Source: Pithys albifrons albifrons (Eukaryota > Chordata > Aves > Passeriformes > Thamnophilidae). Taken from it: a stretch of 64,000 bases of DNA. This document shows, in pieces, positions 19,607-33,132 of the stretch; positions within the stretch are counted from its first letter, which is position 1; every line of letters begins with the position of its first letter. A program made the position numbers and the translations under genes. The stretch spans positions 5,411,001 to 5,475,000 of the forward strand of contig NC_092474.1 of assembly GCF_047495875.1 (NCBI RefSeq). The letters run 5' to 3'. Below the pieces are notes generated by a model. The model had not been told where the DNA came from and made no database searches. It saw only the letters and a list, made by a program, of their open reading frames with translations.

Positions 19607-20929
19607 TTGTGTGTATACACAGGATGCTGAGTGGGATGGCTGTGCACAAGGACAAAGTGGATGACTATCTGGAATTTAATCAACTGAAGGGCTGTTAGTT
19701 GGTTTGGGGACCTTCTACTGCCTTTCCTGGTACTTGGAAATGGATTTTATACAAATGAGGTTTTCCTGAGGCCAGCAATGAGCATTTCAGCCTCGGTGTA
19801 CCCCTTCCTTCTGCCAGCTCAGCCTTCCAGGTGGTCACCCTGATCCAAGTGGATGCAGTCCTAGAGGAAGGCTCCCAGTGCTGCCTGACTGGTTGGTCTG
19901 CCCAGAGGATATCCAAAAGGTTCCTGTCTCTGTGCTTGTGATAGATCACCCTCGGTCCTCTGGATCACCCAGACACCATCTGAAATCCCTCCAGGTACGT
20001 ACGCACAGCAACCAAACCTGCCCCTTCCAGTCTCTGTGTGCTCCTCCAGCGACCAGCTCCCATGGCAGTGCCCTAGGCAGATACTGCCAGCTCTTACAGA
20101 TCAGCCTAAAGGTCTCTGAGACCTGTGATTTTGTTGAAAACCTTCTTGCAAAGGCTTTTGCCACTCTGAAGGCAACTGAGTAAGTTAATAACCAGTACAA
20201 AGAGGAGCCAGGCTGTTCAGCCTCTCACATCAGGGTTTAAACACACAGGGGCTGACAGCAGTTGCCCTGGTCAATAATTCACACTGATGCTGATGAAACA
20301 GAAGGTGGGAAAACTCCAAATTCAAGGCCAACATTTACAACTTAATGATGGAAAACTTTAGGGCTACTTGAAAAGCTTATACATAAAGAGATGAAAATTA
20401 AATGGGACAAAAGCTGATGGCTTTGAAAACCAGCAATAAAAAGATGTCAGCAATCCAGGCTCCCTCATATTTTGGGTGGCAGATGGGTTTTTGAGGGGAA
20501 AGGGAACAAAAGATGTTCCCTGATGCCTTTGCCCTGGACAGAGACTGAGAAGGCACAGGAGCATTGTGACCTTCTCCTGGTGATGAATTGGTATTTAGTC
20601 AGGATTACAGGGGATTTTTTTTTTCTTTTGGAAAGAATTAAGAGGAAGAATTTTTTAGCAAGGCTAGGCTGAGTTACAAAAGCAAGGAGGAAAGGGCACA
20701 AGATGGAGGTTGTCCTTCCTGTCTGTGCCAGGACGCTGCACTGGGTATCAGCACCCTCCCCACGGGCTGCAGGTGACCAGAATACCCCCCTGTGTGCTGG
20801 TAGCACCCAGCCCTGTGCCCTCCCCATGAAGGCAACCCACAGTCCCCCCCAGCAGAGCAGGGGCTCCACAGCTCAAGGGCTGAACACGTCAGATGTGCCT
20901 TCGGCCAGGAGAGCCAGCAACCATTCCTG

Positions 20930-21410
20930 GGCTTTGTACAGCAAGGAAGCATTTTATACTCTCCTGACAATTGCAATCCAAATAGTCATTCATCAGCTCG
21001 TGTGATTTGCCATGAAATTATATATGCTCTGTGATAATGATGCAGAGGGCTAAAGAGCTGATCTTGGCAGGAGATGAGACAGGGTAGGTTGGCAAGTAAC
21101 TTGGAAGGAAAATAAGAGTGGCTTTTGGTGAGATGCCTGGCTCTTATCAGCTATAGAACCCTGACAGGAATTGGGCAGAGGCAGCAATGTCCAGGCTGGC
21201 TGAGCTCTGCCTGGCTTCTGTGCCCATCTGGGAAGAGTTGGGCTCCTAAGAAAGTTGGGAATGAGTCTGTGTGTGTATGTGTAACAGCTGAACTAATTGT
21301 TAGGTTTATTTATTCTCTCATTTTTTGGCCTCCGCTAATTACTAAAATGAGTATTTGTCAGGACTGCAGGCAGCAGAATGGTCATAAATCACTGGCCACC
21401 AATGGGAGGT
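20930..21410. other. Candidate conserved non-coding cluster
   Basis: Two AT-rich blocks (about 20940-21060 and 21280-21400) carry ATTTGCCATGAAATTAT, GAACTAATTGTTAGG and GCTAATTACTAAAATGAG, all rich in homeodomain and POU-like cores. No repeat family is recognised. The call rests on composition only. Confidence 0.3.
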
Positions 21411-23917
21411 TGGAGCTGCTCCATCTGTACTGAGCTGAGCTTAGTTTTGGTTTCACTGAAGGGCAAGTGCTTGGAGGGGCTGATGGGCTGGGGCACAAAC
21501 AAAAACCAACAAACAAACCAGCTTGGTGGAAATGCTTCTGAAATGAAATCCATGGATGCAGAGTTCTCCAGCTGTGGAGAAATCCCCTAACAGGGATACA
21601 GGGGGGACTGGGGAGATGAAGCCCCAACAGCCCCAAGTGTGTCGGACATTGCCAGGCCCTGCAGGTCCCTTCCCATGAGGGCACCAGGGTGACCAAAGCC
21701 ACCCTGTGGAACACACAGTGGGGAAGGTGTGTGCCTGTATGACCTGGACTGAAAATCTGCAGAAACAGGGTTGAGAGGCATAATCCTTGTGCTGCAAAAC
21801 CACAATTTTCTGGGTCCTGCTTTGCAGAGTGGGAAGGTGACAGAATCATACCAGAGACATTCACCACAGCTGCAGACACAGCTCACTGACAGGTGAGGCT
21901 TTCCTCTTGTTGGCCCTTGTGAGAGCAGAGCAGGCAGAAACGACTGCCCACAGTGCTCAGGAGGCCAGCCCAGAGATCAGGTTTTGCCACCTACATTGTG
22001 GGGAGCACCCAGGTCACATGCTGCTCTGAGTCTGTGGTTTTGAAGAGGTTGATATGTTTCCCTTCTTTGGAAATAATCTGACTGTCCCTCAGTAAGAACA
22101 TGGAACCTGATGAAGCTCAGGGTGTTGCAGGGGTGGTAAACTCCATCTGGAGAGCTCTCTGCTTTGAAGTCAGACGCAGTTTTAAACTCTGCAGGGTACT
22201 TTTCCTTAGAAAAAGCAGCAGTTGTCAGTAAAGATTGATCTTGGTCCAGAAATTTTTGCTACCCCCTGACTTTTCATATTTATTAGTCATTTGCAATCTC
22301 TTTGATGACTTAGATGCATGTTCAGCTTGGAAAAAACTCTGTTGCAGTATTTGCTGAAGCAATGTCAGGGGATAGGAGACACAGACTGCACTCACTAGGA
22401 GGCCCAGCCGTGCTAACGATGGTGCAGGTGCATTTAGATTAGTCACTGTTAATTGCCATGGCAGCCCCTGTGCTCCTGAGCAGAGGCTGAGGAAACTCAT
22501 GGAGTCAGCAGAATCCCTGAGGAGGTTGGACTGAGGTCTCACCCGTGGGTGTGCAGCCTTGATAGAGCCAGCCAAGATCGATTGTTCCACAGGCTGCAGG
22601 TCAATAACTGTGGAAAATGCTGTACCTGTGGGAGTGGGGCAGTGCCAGAGGTTGTTGGGGGCTCCTTTCCTGCCTCTGATGGCACAGGGGAAAGGGAAGG
22701 TTTTGTGAAGATCAAAAAGAAGAGCAACACCATCCAGGAGGCTGTTGTTGAAGACACTCCATTCAACATGTTCCTCAAACTATTCAGCACAGCTGTCAGC
22801 AGGTGCAGTGTGATGGGCCCCAAATCAGCTCCAGTGAGCCTGGGACACTGGAGAGGTTTGGACTACACTGACTGGGGTGTTTGTTTGCAAAAGTCCAGCC
22901 TTTAGCTGTGAAATCCTGAACCAGCTCTGCCTGATATGCAGGAGTATTTCCTGCTGCTGTTTCATCCTGAGCCCTTTCCAGAAAGCAAAGGAGCTGCCAG
23001 AGGTCAGACACAAGAAGCCTGGTCAGTGTGTGCATGAAGATGGGTGCCAGGTCTGGGTCTGCAAACCAGCTGGACCAAGGCAGAGCTTTCCCCCATGGGG
23101 ATGTTAATCCTGAGCCTTGGCTTAGAGCCATCTCCAGCTTTCATGGTTTTGGAACAGAAACACCATTTTGTTCAAGGGAAAGACAAGTCCCTTATACCTC
23201 CAATGCGAAATCACAACTGTCTCCTTAGTGCCGAAACTCATCTAACTCCACTCCACTGGACCCATTTTTAAGCTACCAGTCCCCATGGACTGCCAGAACA
23301 TCCTGTTCCCCTTCAGGCCAGCAAGAACTCCTGAGCTGGAGCTGCCTCCTCTGTCCACTGATGAAGGAGGAACCAAACAGCAGAGGTTGGAAACCAAACA
23401 GCAGCGGTTGCTCTTGGGTCTCTTTGGGGGAGGGCAGCTTTTTTATTAGGTCCAGATGTTGCTTTCTGCCCTAGGCCATGCTGGGAAGTAAAGCAAACTG
23501 TGTTAATGTTGGCTGGAAGAGCCTCTTTGCAAACAGGCTCAAAGGAAGCAGGTTTTCTCCTGTACCCATTTCCTGGGGGAACAGGGGAGATGGGCCAGCA
23601 TGGGAGGCACAGGCATGGGCCCATCTCCCTGTTGCTGAGCAGTCTCTTCCCTTTGCTCTCTAAAATCTCCCAGCAGTGATATGGCTTTGGCCAGCCACCC
23701 ACTTCTCCAGGGCTCTTGGGTACCTGCTGTCCCCTGGTCAGCTCATGACACCCATAGGGAGTGTTGCCCCCATTGATGAGCTGACAGGTCCCTTCTAGAA
23801 TGATTCCCTTCTGGGTTTTGTATTGCGATGTGGAGATGGAGGGCTCTGTGTGAGGGGCAAGGCTGCTCTCCAGATGTTATTTTTCACCATTAGGCAGTGT
23901 TTAAACATACCATGATT

Positions 23918-23932
23918 CCCCCCCCCCCCCCC
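23918..23932 (+). repeat. Poly-C homopolymer run
   Basis: About fifteen consecutive C residues, an assembly- and sequencing-sensitive run. Confidence 0.9.
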
Positions 23933-26759
23933 TTTCTGAGTGCATACAGAGGGGAGACCCTTGGAAGAGCAAAGTGAGTGGCAGGGGGAGGGCAAATGAA
24001 GCTTTACCAGAAAGTGCTGAGCTGGGTACTTTGCAGCACCATGTCTGGTTAATGGAGCTGGGCTTCAACAGGTCCCCACCAGCCAGTGCCAAGCCTGGAG
24101 GCCCTCGGAACACGTGGCTCATTAACTGTGTGCTTCAGCTGGGGCTCACACAGAGGGCTGGTGCTGCCAAAACACTTACAAGTCCCAGAGGACTCGGAAA
24201 GGGCCCAAGCTGCAAAGTTCAAGGGCAGACCTGGAGACAGAACAGTGCTGTGCTTAGCAAAGCACCCTGAGCCTCAAAGGCTGCTCTGCAATTCCTTGCT
24301 CCACTCCACCTTCACTTCACTTGGAAAACAGGCTCACACTAGAGCTGGAAGGATGCTGAACAACTCTCCCAGATAATAGTTAGGAATATGTGTGGCTCTG
24401 GGTTCTTTCTCCTCTGGTTCAGTCTATATCCCAGGGTAAATCCTGGGCTCAACCAGTCAAGGATGCCCCAAGAGGCCTGAGATGCTGCCATCCCAAAGTG
24501 CCTCACTAGAAGCTGGATCTGAAGCTAAAACACCAGCTCTGCCCCTCCAAGGCTATCCTACTTAGCCACAATGGGTCCATAACATGATGTGTGTCATCAC
24601 CTCCAGAGCCCCTGGCACTGGGGACACCCATCCTTGAGGCCATCAGGTGGCTGAGCTCCTCAGCAGCTAAAATGAATATCCTGGAAGTGTAGGCGCTAAA
24701 AAAACCTCCTGTCGGAAGCACAGCAAAACCCATCTGTGCACGGAAGAGGTCAAAGAAGAACACAAAGGCTTTTATTTCCTGGAGGCATTTGTCAACAAGA
24801 CAAATGTGGGTTTTTTTAAATTTGCTGCCATTTCCTAGCTGGCCGCCCACGCAAGCGCCAAACGGACTTTCGCTCGCATAAAGAGGGGTGTTGCCTTGTG
24901 TCCTTTGTAATCCAAGGCACAGGACTCAGCTGAGGAGTTGGCTGGATCACTGTTTGTTATCAGTAAGTGGGGCATATTTAAAGGAAATGGGCAGATTTCA
25001 ACACTACATCTATAACTGGTTTATTGCTGGTGTGTTCCTCTCTTGGCCATATTATTTACGTTGAACATGATAAATGAGGGATTGATGATTCTGGCTGGTT
25101 CATGAATAATCAGGTTATTGCCCTGCAAAGCCCCGGGGGAAGGTAATGTTTCTACAACCCTTCATCAAAGAGAACGCAGTTTGCACGCACGTCTGTGTCT
25201 GTTGTTTGTTCCTCTGCTGTGTTGTGTGGGTTTTGGTGTGGTTTTGCACCCTCCCTCTGCAAGTGTGCAGATGCCCACGCATTCCCACAGCACATCCCAG
25301 GGCCAAAATGTTTCCCAGTGCCCTGGCATTGCTGACAGAAGTCGGGCATGGGGTGTTTGGAGCAGTTGGCTCTCCAGAGCAGGAGGTGGTGGGTGTCTCA
25401 GTGGCCTGTGATGGGAGGCTGCACAGCCAGGGCTCAGCCAGGAGCTCCAGGGAGGTGCACAGAGAGCCCTGACCGCAGCAGTCACCTTGGAGGATCTAAT
25501 CAAGGAACTACAAATAGCCACTGGCCTGAGGATTTGCTTGGGAGACAGGAAAAACCTCAGGGACATGATTTGAATGTTTATGTATATAGAAATATCAGCA
25601 GACTCAGAACAGGCTCAGGAAAGGAATCTGGTGGTGGTTAGCTGGAGAGTAGGATATTTTTATGCTAGAAATGTGTTGTCCGCCTGTTTGTAGGGTAGGA
25701 AGGATACAATGAGAATCAAAGGCTTGGCAGGATAAGCATTTTCATCCTCGTAGATGTGAACTCTCCATCTGTCTTGAACTCCAAGGCGTGGAACTGTTTA
25801 GATCCAATATCATTATTAGAAGCAGAAAATAGAGCTCATAAAACTCCCTCCTTACGCCCCAAAAAAGCAATTCCAGGACCCTTTATCCTACTTGAGAACA
25901 AGCCATTCCTGCACTAATTTCCCTGCTGTGGCTGGGCACATTGCCAGGAGCAGGAGACTCAGAGCTTCAGTAGAAACTGCACGGCCCTGGGGCAGGCCCT
26001 TGCTCTTCTCCATTGTCACCAGACTGGGGGATTTAGAAATAAGCAGGAGAGCTGGGGATGGACAATGTGGTGACAAACCTGCATGGCCAAGCCACATTCC
26101 TGATGGACTGGGGGGTAACTGCATCATGGGACACCAGGAGGTCACAGAACTACATCTGGAGCGTCCCAGGTGGGTTCAGCCATCCTGGGACAGCTGCTGA
26201 GGGAGGTAGTTTTGGAGCCACAGGGTCAGCTGCTCAGGGGACAGAGATCTATCTGCTGTGACTGTCTCCCATCCCATGTCTGCTCCCCCCAGAGATGGAT
26301 TAAGTGACAGTTCTGCATCCTGTGCCAGAGGAGACAGAGTTTGAGCAGCCAGCCATGCTACACATCGGTTCAGGAATGCTGCTGGTGATTCCTTCACACT
26401 GGAATAGATTCATGACATTTTTGAGGACAACACAACCTCCTGCTGTTTGGCATTGCCTAATCTTCCAAAGAGACTTCTGCAGGCCCAGGCTGTGACATTG
26501 CCATCTGCTGATGGAGACCAGACACCAAGCCCAAGGTTTTGCACGTGGTAGACTCAGGTTGATGGTTTGGCAGCAGGGGGACATTTCTACCGCTCCAGTA
26601 TTAGGTAAGGCTCTTTCTCTGGCAAATCTTTCCCTTGATTGTTGACTGTAAATAGCTGTGGAATGAAATTTGATGAAGGCATCTATTATTTCCCGACAGC
26701 TCTGCTTTGTTGAAGTAGGAGTAGAGATCCCAGCATGGATTTTTATTATTATTTAATTT

Positions 26760-27260
26760 GTAGCTGCCTATTATCAGCAAATTCTTTTAGGTGAGGCTTT
26801 TGGCATTTTACACTCAGCATTCTTGCTGTCTGTAAAACCAGCCTAAACTCTTCCTTCTGTTCATAAAGGCGTCTAGTTTAAATTCAAAGTCCATCCATTA
26901 TAACTTCAGCACCTTGTAATCCCTCAGAGATATGTGCAATTACTCTCTGAAATATCCCAGGAGCAAAACTAATACCAAGCATCATCTGCTTAAATTTACA
27001 ACAGCCAAAGAGCACAGTAAAAGCCACTAGCTTAGGGGTTAGCTCATCTGAGCACACTTGCCAAAACACATATCCTGCATCTAATACTGCTTTTGCTGCT
27101 GAGGATTTAGCTGCCACCTCAGGAATCTTCATTGGACAGCATTCACATTTTATGGTTTTATTTAAATAGCAGGAGTGGATGCACATGTCCTTCATCTGGC
27201 ATTTGGGTATCAGCCAGTGAACTCACCCAGCCTGCACATCCCCTGCCTTCTCCACATCCT
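26760..27260 (-). pseudogene. Decayed Ty3/gypsy-type LTR retrotransposon reverse-transcriptase fragment
   Basis: The minus-strand frame ending at 26884 and open upstream to about 27224 resembles the gypsy-class RT core. In order it shows CIH..YLNKTIK, LDAGYVFWQV with the first catalytic Asp kept (about 27081-27079), FG..KFK, and GISFAPGIFQRV. The block that normally carries the Asp pair instead reads IMDGL and is followed at once by a stop codon. A second frame further downstream (about 26860-26770) may continue the fragment after a frameshift. No gag, protease, integrase or LTRs are recognised. It is a broken, non-functional remnant. CR1-type RT is excluded because the motifs around the active site differ. 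Gypsy elements are scarce in bird genomes. Confidence 0.65.
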
Positions 27261-28140
27261 TGTGTTTCCTCAGGTTCTTAGCCACGAGTGTGTCTCCCAT
27301 CCTTCATCCTAGGAGCAGTTCAGACATGATTTGTGTCACAAAGCTTGGGATGTGGATATGGGCACTTCCCCTGCAGCTGAAGCCTCTTGCATAACATGGC
27401 TTTGCTTCTCCTTTCCATTCCTTAGAGTTTAACAGCCATTTTTGTCCAAGCCTATTGACTTCATCCCTATAAATCCAATATGATTTTTCCATAAGGATTA
27501 GTGTCAGATTCTCCCTGCAGACATCTTGGGTCTTGGAAGACAGCAGAGCATTCTACTAATAGCTGGCTGGTGAGCCTGAGGCATTTACAGCAATGGGTTT
27601 AATATGCACTTTATGGCTAGGCAGGGGTTTAGCCCCAGTTCAGCCCATCCACTATCGTGAGTTGGAAAGCCAGGACATTGCAGGGGTCCCAGTCCTGTAC
27701 CGGGAGGTGGATACCTGGATATGAAATAAGCATTGTGTTGGTTCTTCCTTCTCTTGAAGGCTGTGGAAAAGCTGGGAGAGGAATTGTCTAGATCAAACAC
27801 ACCAAGGTTTTGTAGCAGGATAGAACAAGATGAAGGAGGAACAGAGAGATTTAGAGTGAAGAAACGGTAAAACTGACACCCAATGAAACCTAAAAAGGTA
27901 AAACTGCCCCTTCAGGAACCAGAGTTTTGCCTCTGTTTTTCAGCTTTCCCTGGGCACCTGTGGCAGAGCAAGTTTTACACATCTCAGCACTAACCGACTG
28001 TGCCACAGCCACCCATCCACAGGGAGCTGGGCTGAAACCCACAGCACAAACATGCCCTCTGCATGGGAAAGGGGCATTAGATACCAAAGACAGGGTTTAG
28101 GAAGAGGAAGGAAACTCCAGATACATCAGCATGATGGTTT
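27261..28140. other. Intergenic sequence next to the gypsy remnant
   Basis: This could include more of the same element on the minus strand, but I cannot recognise any conserved block. No gene is supported. Confidence 0.5.
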
Positions 28141-31100
28141 GAGCATTTTATTATGATATATAAATTTTGTCTTCTTAAATTACTCTCTATGAGTTGAACA
28201 GAAAGGGATTATGGTGGAGAGGGGAATATACAAAAATAAAAGGATATTGTGAACTACTGCATCACCACATATACAACAGTAAAGTACTTTACAAGCACTT
28301 AGAGAATCAGACTTACAAAAATAAAATTATGACACATCCTTATGCATTTCCACCACTTACATGTTCTCTTCTTCCTTCTCTAACCCTCAGACACCTTTCA
28401 ACCCCATCCTCAAGTCACAACTCACGTGGTAGGATACCTTGCTCATTTTGATAACCATCACAGTATCTAAAAAAGAATTAGTGCCTCCCAAGACTTAAAA
28501 AATCCAATGGTTCTGGGAGAGCTTTAGGAGAAATGTTCAGAACAGATGAATTTGTGAGTGATCAGGTGATCCTCAGGGAGCAGAGTAGCTGGCAGTAGAA
28601 ATCTGAATATCCCACAAGATCCATCATCCCCTATAAAGCATCCCCCCACCTCCCCAGAGGCACAGCTCTGTGCAGGTTTGCTTGACACATATAAGTGCCC
28701 TCTAAGCCTGGGGAATGCTGATGCTCACAGACTTCAGTGGGACTCTATGACTGTGACAGAGGATGGATCTGATTTTGTTTCTGCTCTAAAGAAGGCAAGG
28801 ATGCCTCTTCCTACAGGAAAAAAGGCAGGTTAAAACTACAATGGCTAAATATCCTCACAGTGTCCACACACAGAACCATTCACCTCCAGATCAGACTCAC
28901 ACAGTCTTCAGTTTGCTCTACAAAGTCTTTTGCTCATTTGCCTTCTGGTGATCTTCCCCATTTTTTTAAGACACACTCAACATAAATAGTAAATAGCATT
29001 CACTTCTCTGACCAGCAGCTCACTCAAACACTGCTATCAACACCCAAACCACATTTCATCATTCCCAGAAATGTTGCACCAAGGGTGCAAATCTGTCTGT
29101 ATTTCACATTGAGGAAAAGTAGAGCTGGCTTAGGAAGGAAAATAAAAAAAGAAAAGACAAAAAATAAAGGTAAGCAGTAAACTGTTTTGGTCGAAGTTGT
29201 TCTCTGCAGTTTGTGCAAAGTATTCCACAGCTTCAGAAAGTTCAATATTTAGTTAGGGCTTCCTCTTTTTGGCCCCAAATGCAATGACAGCAATGCAGGC
29301 AGACCAGACACGGGCATGCTCTGCTGCATTCAGGGGCAAAAGAATCACAGGAATGAAGGGGGTGAAAGGGAAGCCCCACAGCTTTGAGACACTGACATTC
29401 CATGTTGAAAAAATCAACCTTCCTCCCCCCTGCAAAAGAAAAAAAAGATGCCTTCTGTGGAAGTTTTTGATCTCAAAAATAACTATTGATGGAAATAATT
29501 CCAAAAGGTAGAGTCTAACTTTACCCATCAGGTTTATAGGACTGTGGGCAACATGCACCATCAGGATCCTGGGGAGAAATGGAGTAGTCACAGTCCCAAC
29601 TGCTCAAGGGAACTCACCTTTCCATGGTCTAAATTTATCTTTTGAGTCTTTCAGAAAATATACAGGAACAAAGATCTGTTGGTTGAGATTAATAATGTTC
29701 CATTTGAAAGAAAAGCACCTCCCTAGTGGGCTAATCATTCCTTTTAGATGTACAAACATACTACAGGTATGGCACGAGGCAATTCTTGGCTGCTTGGAGT
29801 GATTATTCATTGGCAACACACACACAAAATACAGTTCTGGTGTTTAAGTGGATTAATAAAAAAAAGTCATCACTTCTCTCAGTCATGGTAAGATGAACTT
29901 TGGCTCTTCCACCACTGCCTAACCCAGCCCCAGGGATGGGAGCAGCAGGGACAGGGTGGACAGGCAGGGGTGAAAACCTTACCTTCTGTGGTTTCCTTGT
30001 CCTCAGGAAAAACAAAGGGCCTTTCCAGCTTTGCTGAGATGAAAAGCAGCTTGTGATGGGCCCGTGGGAGACAACATACAAGAAGGTATTTTCCAAAAAT
30101 TTCTACAGATCTCAGGCAATGTCCCAGTTTGAATGTGGTTCCAGGATGGCAGCCCCTCCAGGGTCACACAGCTCAGAATGTGTTCAGCAGCCTAGAAACC
30201 CATGCTGCTCTCTGTGGTTTTTTCCCCTAACGTGGCAAGACCAGAAAAGCTGCTTAAACTCAAAGGAGCAGAAGCATGTTAGGTCATTTCTAGTCTATTT
30301 GCAGAGAAAATAAAGCATGAAACTTCAAAGAGGCCTGGCCTGGGCGTGTGGGACCCTCCAGTGCCAAGGATGCAGCTTTCCATTGCACCCTCCCAGGGGT
30401 CACATCCACCTGTGAGGCTTTGCCTCAGCAGCCCCCTGTCCCTCTCTGGTGAAAGTCCAGGCTGAGGGTCAGGTCTCTCCATTGGATTTGTATTTGCACA
30501 ACAGTTTTTTTGCTTTCCTTGAATTCTTTTTTACATTGTGGCCGACATTTAGGAAGCAGAACTAACAGTGGACAAAGCTGGCAGAAGCCTGAAGCCAGTC
30601 ATGATAGAAGAGGTTTTTCTAGGGAAAACCTATCCTGCTCAAAGATGAGCATGATCAAAAACTGCAGCTTTGTGCTTGGGGCAAGGGTATAATCCAACTG
30701 CTAACAGGAGCAAAGCCTCAAGTGTGATCAGAACAGGGAGTCTCCACACAGTGGAGGTGCTTTCAGTCTAATCTGTCATCATGCAGGGGGCTCCTGTATG
30801 AGCACTGGCCTTGCTTTTGAACATGGATGACACTGTTGCTCAGCTTGGAAACCTGCCCTGCTTTGTACAGACTCACAGATGCTCGGAATGAGCCCTCCAG
30901 AGCCTCCCTGTGCACCCAGCAAGGCAGGTGGGTATTTCCCCAGTCCCCAGACTCCCTTGGAGAACCGGACAGACCTCATGATGAACCAGTAAGGGCATCA
31001 CCAGCTTCACTGTGCTGGACCATGTTCATCCTCACATCAACTCCCTGCTGCCTAAGCCAATCCCACAGCACTCATGTTTGCTGGAGCCCTGGGGAGAAGG

Positions 31101-31526
31101 GTTGCTTCAGGCATAACAATCTCTTTGCAGGCAGATGTTGCTTTTCCAGGCTTTGATGCTGACACTCAGTGACAGCAAAACCTGACCAAGAACAAATACA
31201 ATCCTTGTTTGTGTTGCTGTAAAGAATCCAACAGTAGGTGGAAGCCTTGGAAATCCTTTGAGAGGTTTCTCCCTACCAAGTGCTAACTCCCAGCCTAGAG
31301 AGGCAGCATTCATCACTGCCATAACACACATCTTTCAGTGCTAATGATGCTTCAGCTGTCAGGACTTAAGTTTGTATATAAAGACTTTATATTTACCTCT
31401 GGTGGAAAAACTGTGCTTCACTTTAAACAAGAGAACTCTGTTTCATAAAGGTCACAGTTCTGGTCACATTCACCAATTGCTTTTTGAAACTGATGGAAAG
31501 AGTATCTTTATAAATCATTATTTAAT
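28141..31526. other. Sequence downstream of RFLNA, possible distal 3' UTR or intergenic
   Basis: No coding exon is recognised. On the minus strand an AATAAA lies at 28152-28147, so the stretch could be a long RFLNA 3' UTR or plain intergenic DNA. The sequence alone does not decide. Confidence 0.5.
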
Positions 31527-33132
31527 TTTATTATTTTTTCAAATTTTTCAGGTTTTTTTTCATCTCTCTGGGTTTGTGCGTCAACTGTTCTGGGCAATCA
31601 GCTACATCTTGTTGACATTGTTAATAATCTTTCTGACTTGGCTGCTCGGCTGTGTTCTGAAATAACTCCATCAGACTCACAGCAAGTCAGGAACAAAATG
31701 GAAAGTTTAGAAGAGGGAAAGCTGGAAATTAATTTCTGGAGCTGTGTGGTTATTTGCTAAGTTTGAGCAGCATGCAAAAATTCTTGGTGAGATTTTTGGA
31801 GAAAATTGCAGGCTATTTTCAAAAGTTACATGTTTGTGGGAATCCAGTCTCTTGCAGATTTTCAGCAAGCTACCAAAGTGGAGGGATACCAGGAAATGGG
31901 ATTCACAAGTGGGGTTTGGTTTGCCTTAGGATGGCTGTACTGACTCCTGCTCACTCAAGTTTCTCTTGGTCCTTTTGCAGAGACAACTTGGCTGTTTGTG
32001 AAGTACCTGTTGAATTGGTACAGCCTGGATGATGTAGGAAAACCTGGAGTGGTTTGGGCTCTTCAATCCTTCAAGCTCTACACTGAGGAAGTTTGGCTGC
32101 TCCTCCACAGTCAGCAAAGCTGTCCATGCCACAAGTATGGAAACTATTGACAGGGTGAGTTAACTTTGCCCTGGCTTCTTTGAAGCCAGAGAGCATCTTC
32201 CTGCCCTATGCTCCTCTCTGCAACAGAGCCATTCCCCAAAACTCAGAAGGGCTACAAGTGCTTAAAGATCCCTGTAAACTGGGTGTTTGAGGCACTGAAC
32301 AGCACACTTGGAATGACAGTACTTTTGAAAAAGGGCTCCTGAATCACTGAGTCACTTTTAGAAACTGGCCTTTCAGCTATTCAGTTTCCTCAGTCTCTGC
32401 TGCTAACTCTTGGCTGGGCTCACAGAAGATGTGGCTGTGTGGCAGGGCAGGCCTTTCTCCCATCTCCTTGCTCTGCTGTGCCTTGCCATGGTACACAAAT
32501 ATCCAGCTGCTCACAAGAGCACTGAGGGGGCCTCCTTTCCTCCTTTTTCTTGGGGTGACAGTCCCCATTCCTCCCAGGCTGAGGGGACTGCAGTGGTGTA
32601 ATACTGCAGCTCTCTCTCAGATGAGCTGTTGGAGCAGGCTGTGGTGTATTAATAACCACCTCCTCTGCATTTCAACTCTGAGACCTGGCCTGGTGTATGC
32701 TGGGCGGACCAGACGCTGACTCTGCAGTTGGTCTTCCCTTTGCAGAGATCAAAATAGCTCTGAATGTTACAGTGACTCTCACCTATGTGCTAGACGAGAC
32801 CTACAGAGCTCACCAGGCTCCGCTACGGGTAACAGGGTCTTTTTTCATCTTGATTTCATCTTAAACACAAGTCAAAAATAGATATGCTCAGGGAAAAAAA
32901 AATGAAAAAAAAATAAAATCCAGATCGTGTACGTCAGGAATGTCGCAAAATACAAGCCAGCCTCTCTCACAGCTCAACACCATCCTGTGCCCTGCAAGCC
33001 TCTCCCAGCCAGTTCAGCCTCCCCCACGCCAAGGGGTTCTCCAGCCATTAATATTCAGTTGCCATCAGCGAAGGCCCAGCCAGAGACCAGCAAAGGCTGC
33101 ATCCCCCCGAGGTCACGCGGTGCCGGGGCAGA
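31527..33132 (-). other. RFLNA: RFLNA 3' untranslated region (extent inferred)
   Basis: It begins directly after the RFLNA stop. The nearest minus-strand AATAAA is at 31532-31527, giving a UTR of about 1.6 kb. A much more distal signal at 28152-28147 would give about 5 kb. The first 350 bases include a T-rich tract (complement of 32887-32918). Confidence 0.45.

Larger units (their letters stand above)
17176..26759. other. Intergenic sequence between NCOR2 and RFLNA, left part
   Basis: No coding exon, RNA gene or full mobile element is recognised. Open frames here are short, overlapping in several frames and show no family resemblance. Contents noted separately: a GGATGT minisatellite, a poly-C run and AT-rich candidate regulatory stretches. 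Confidence 0.7.
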
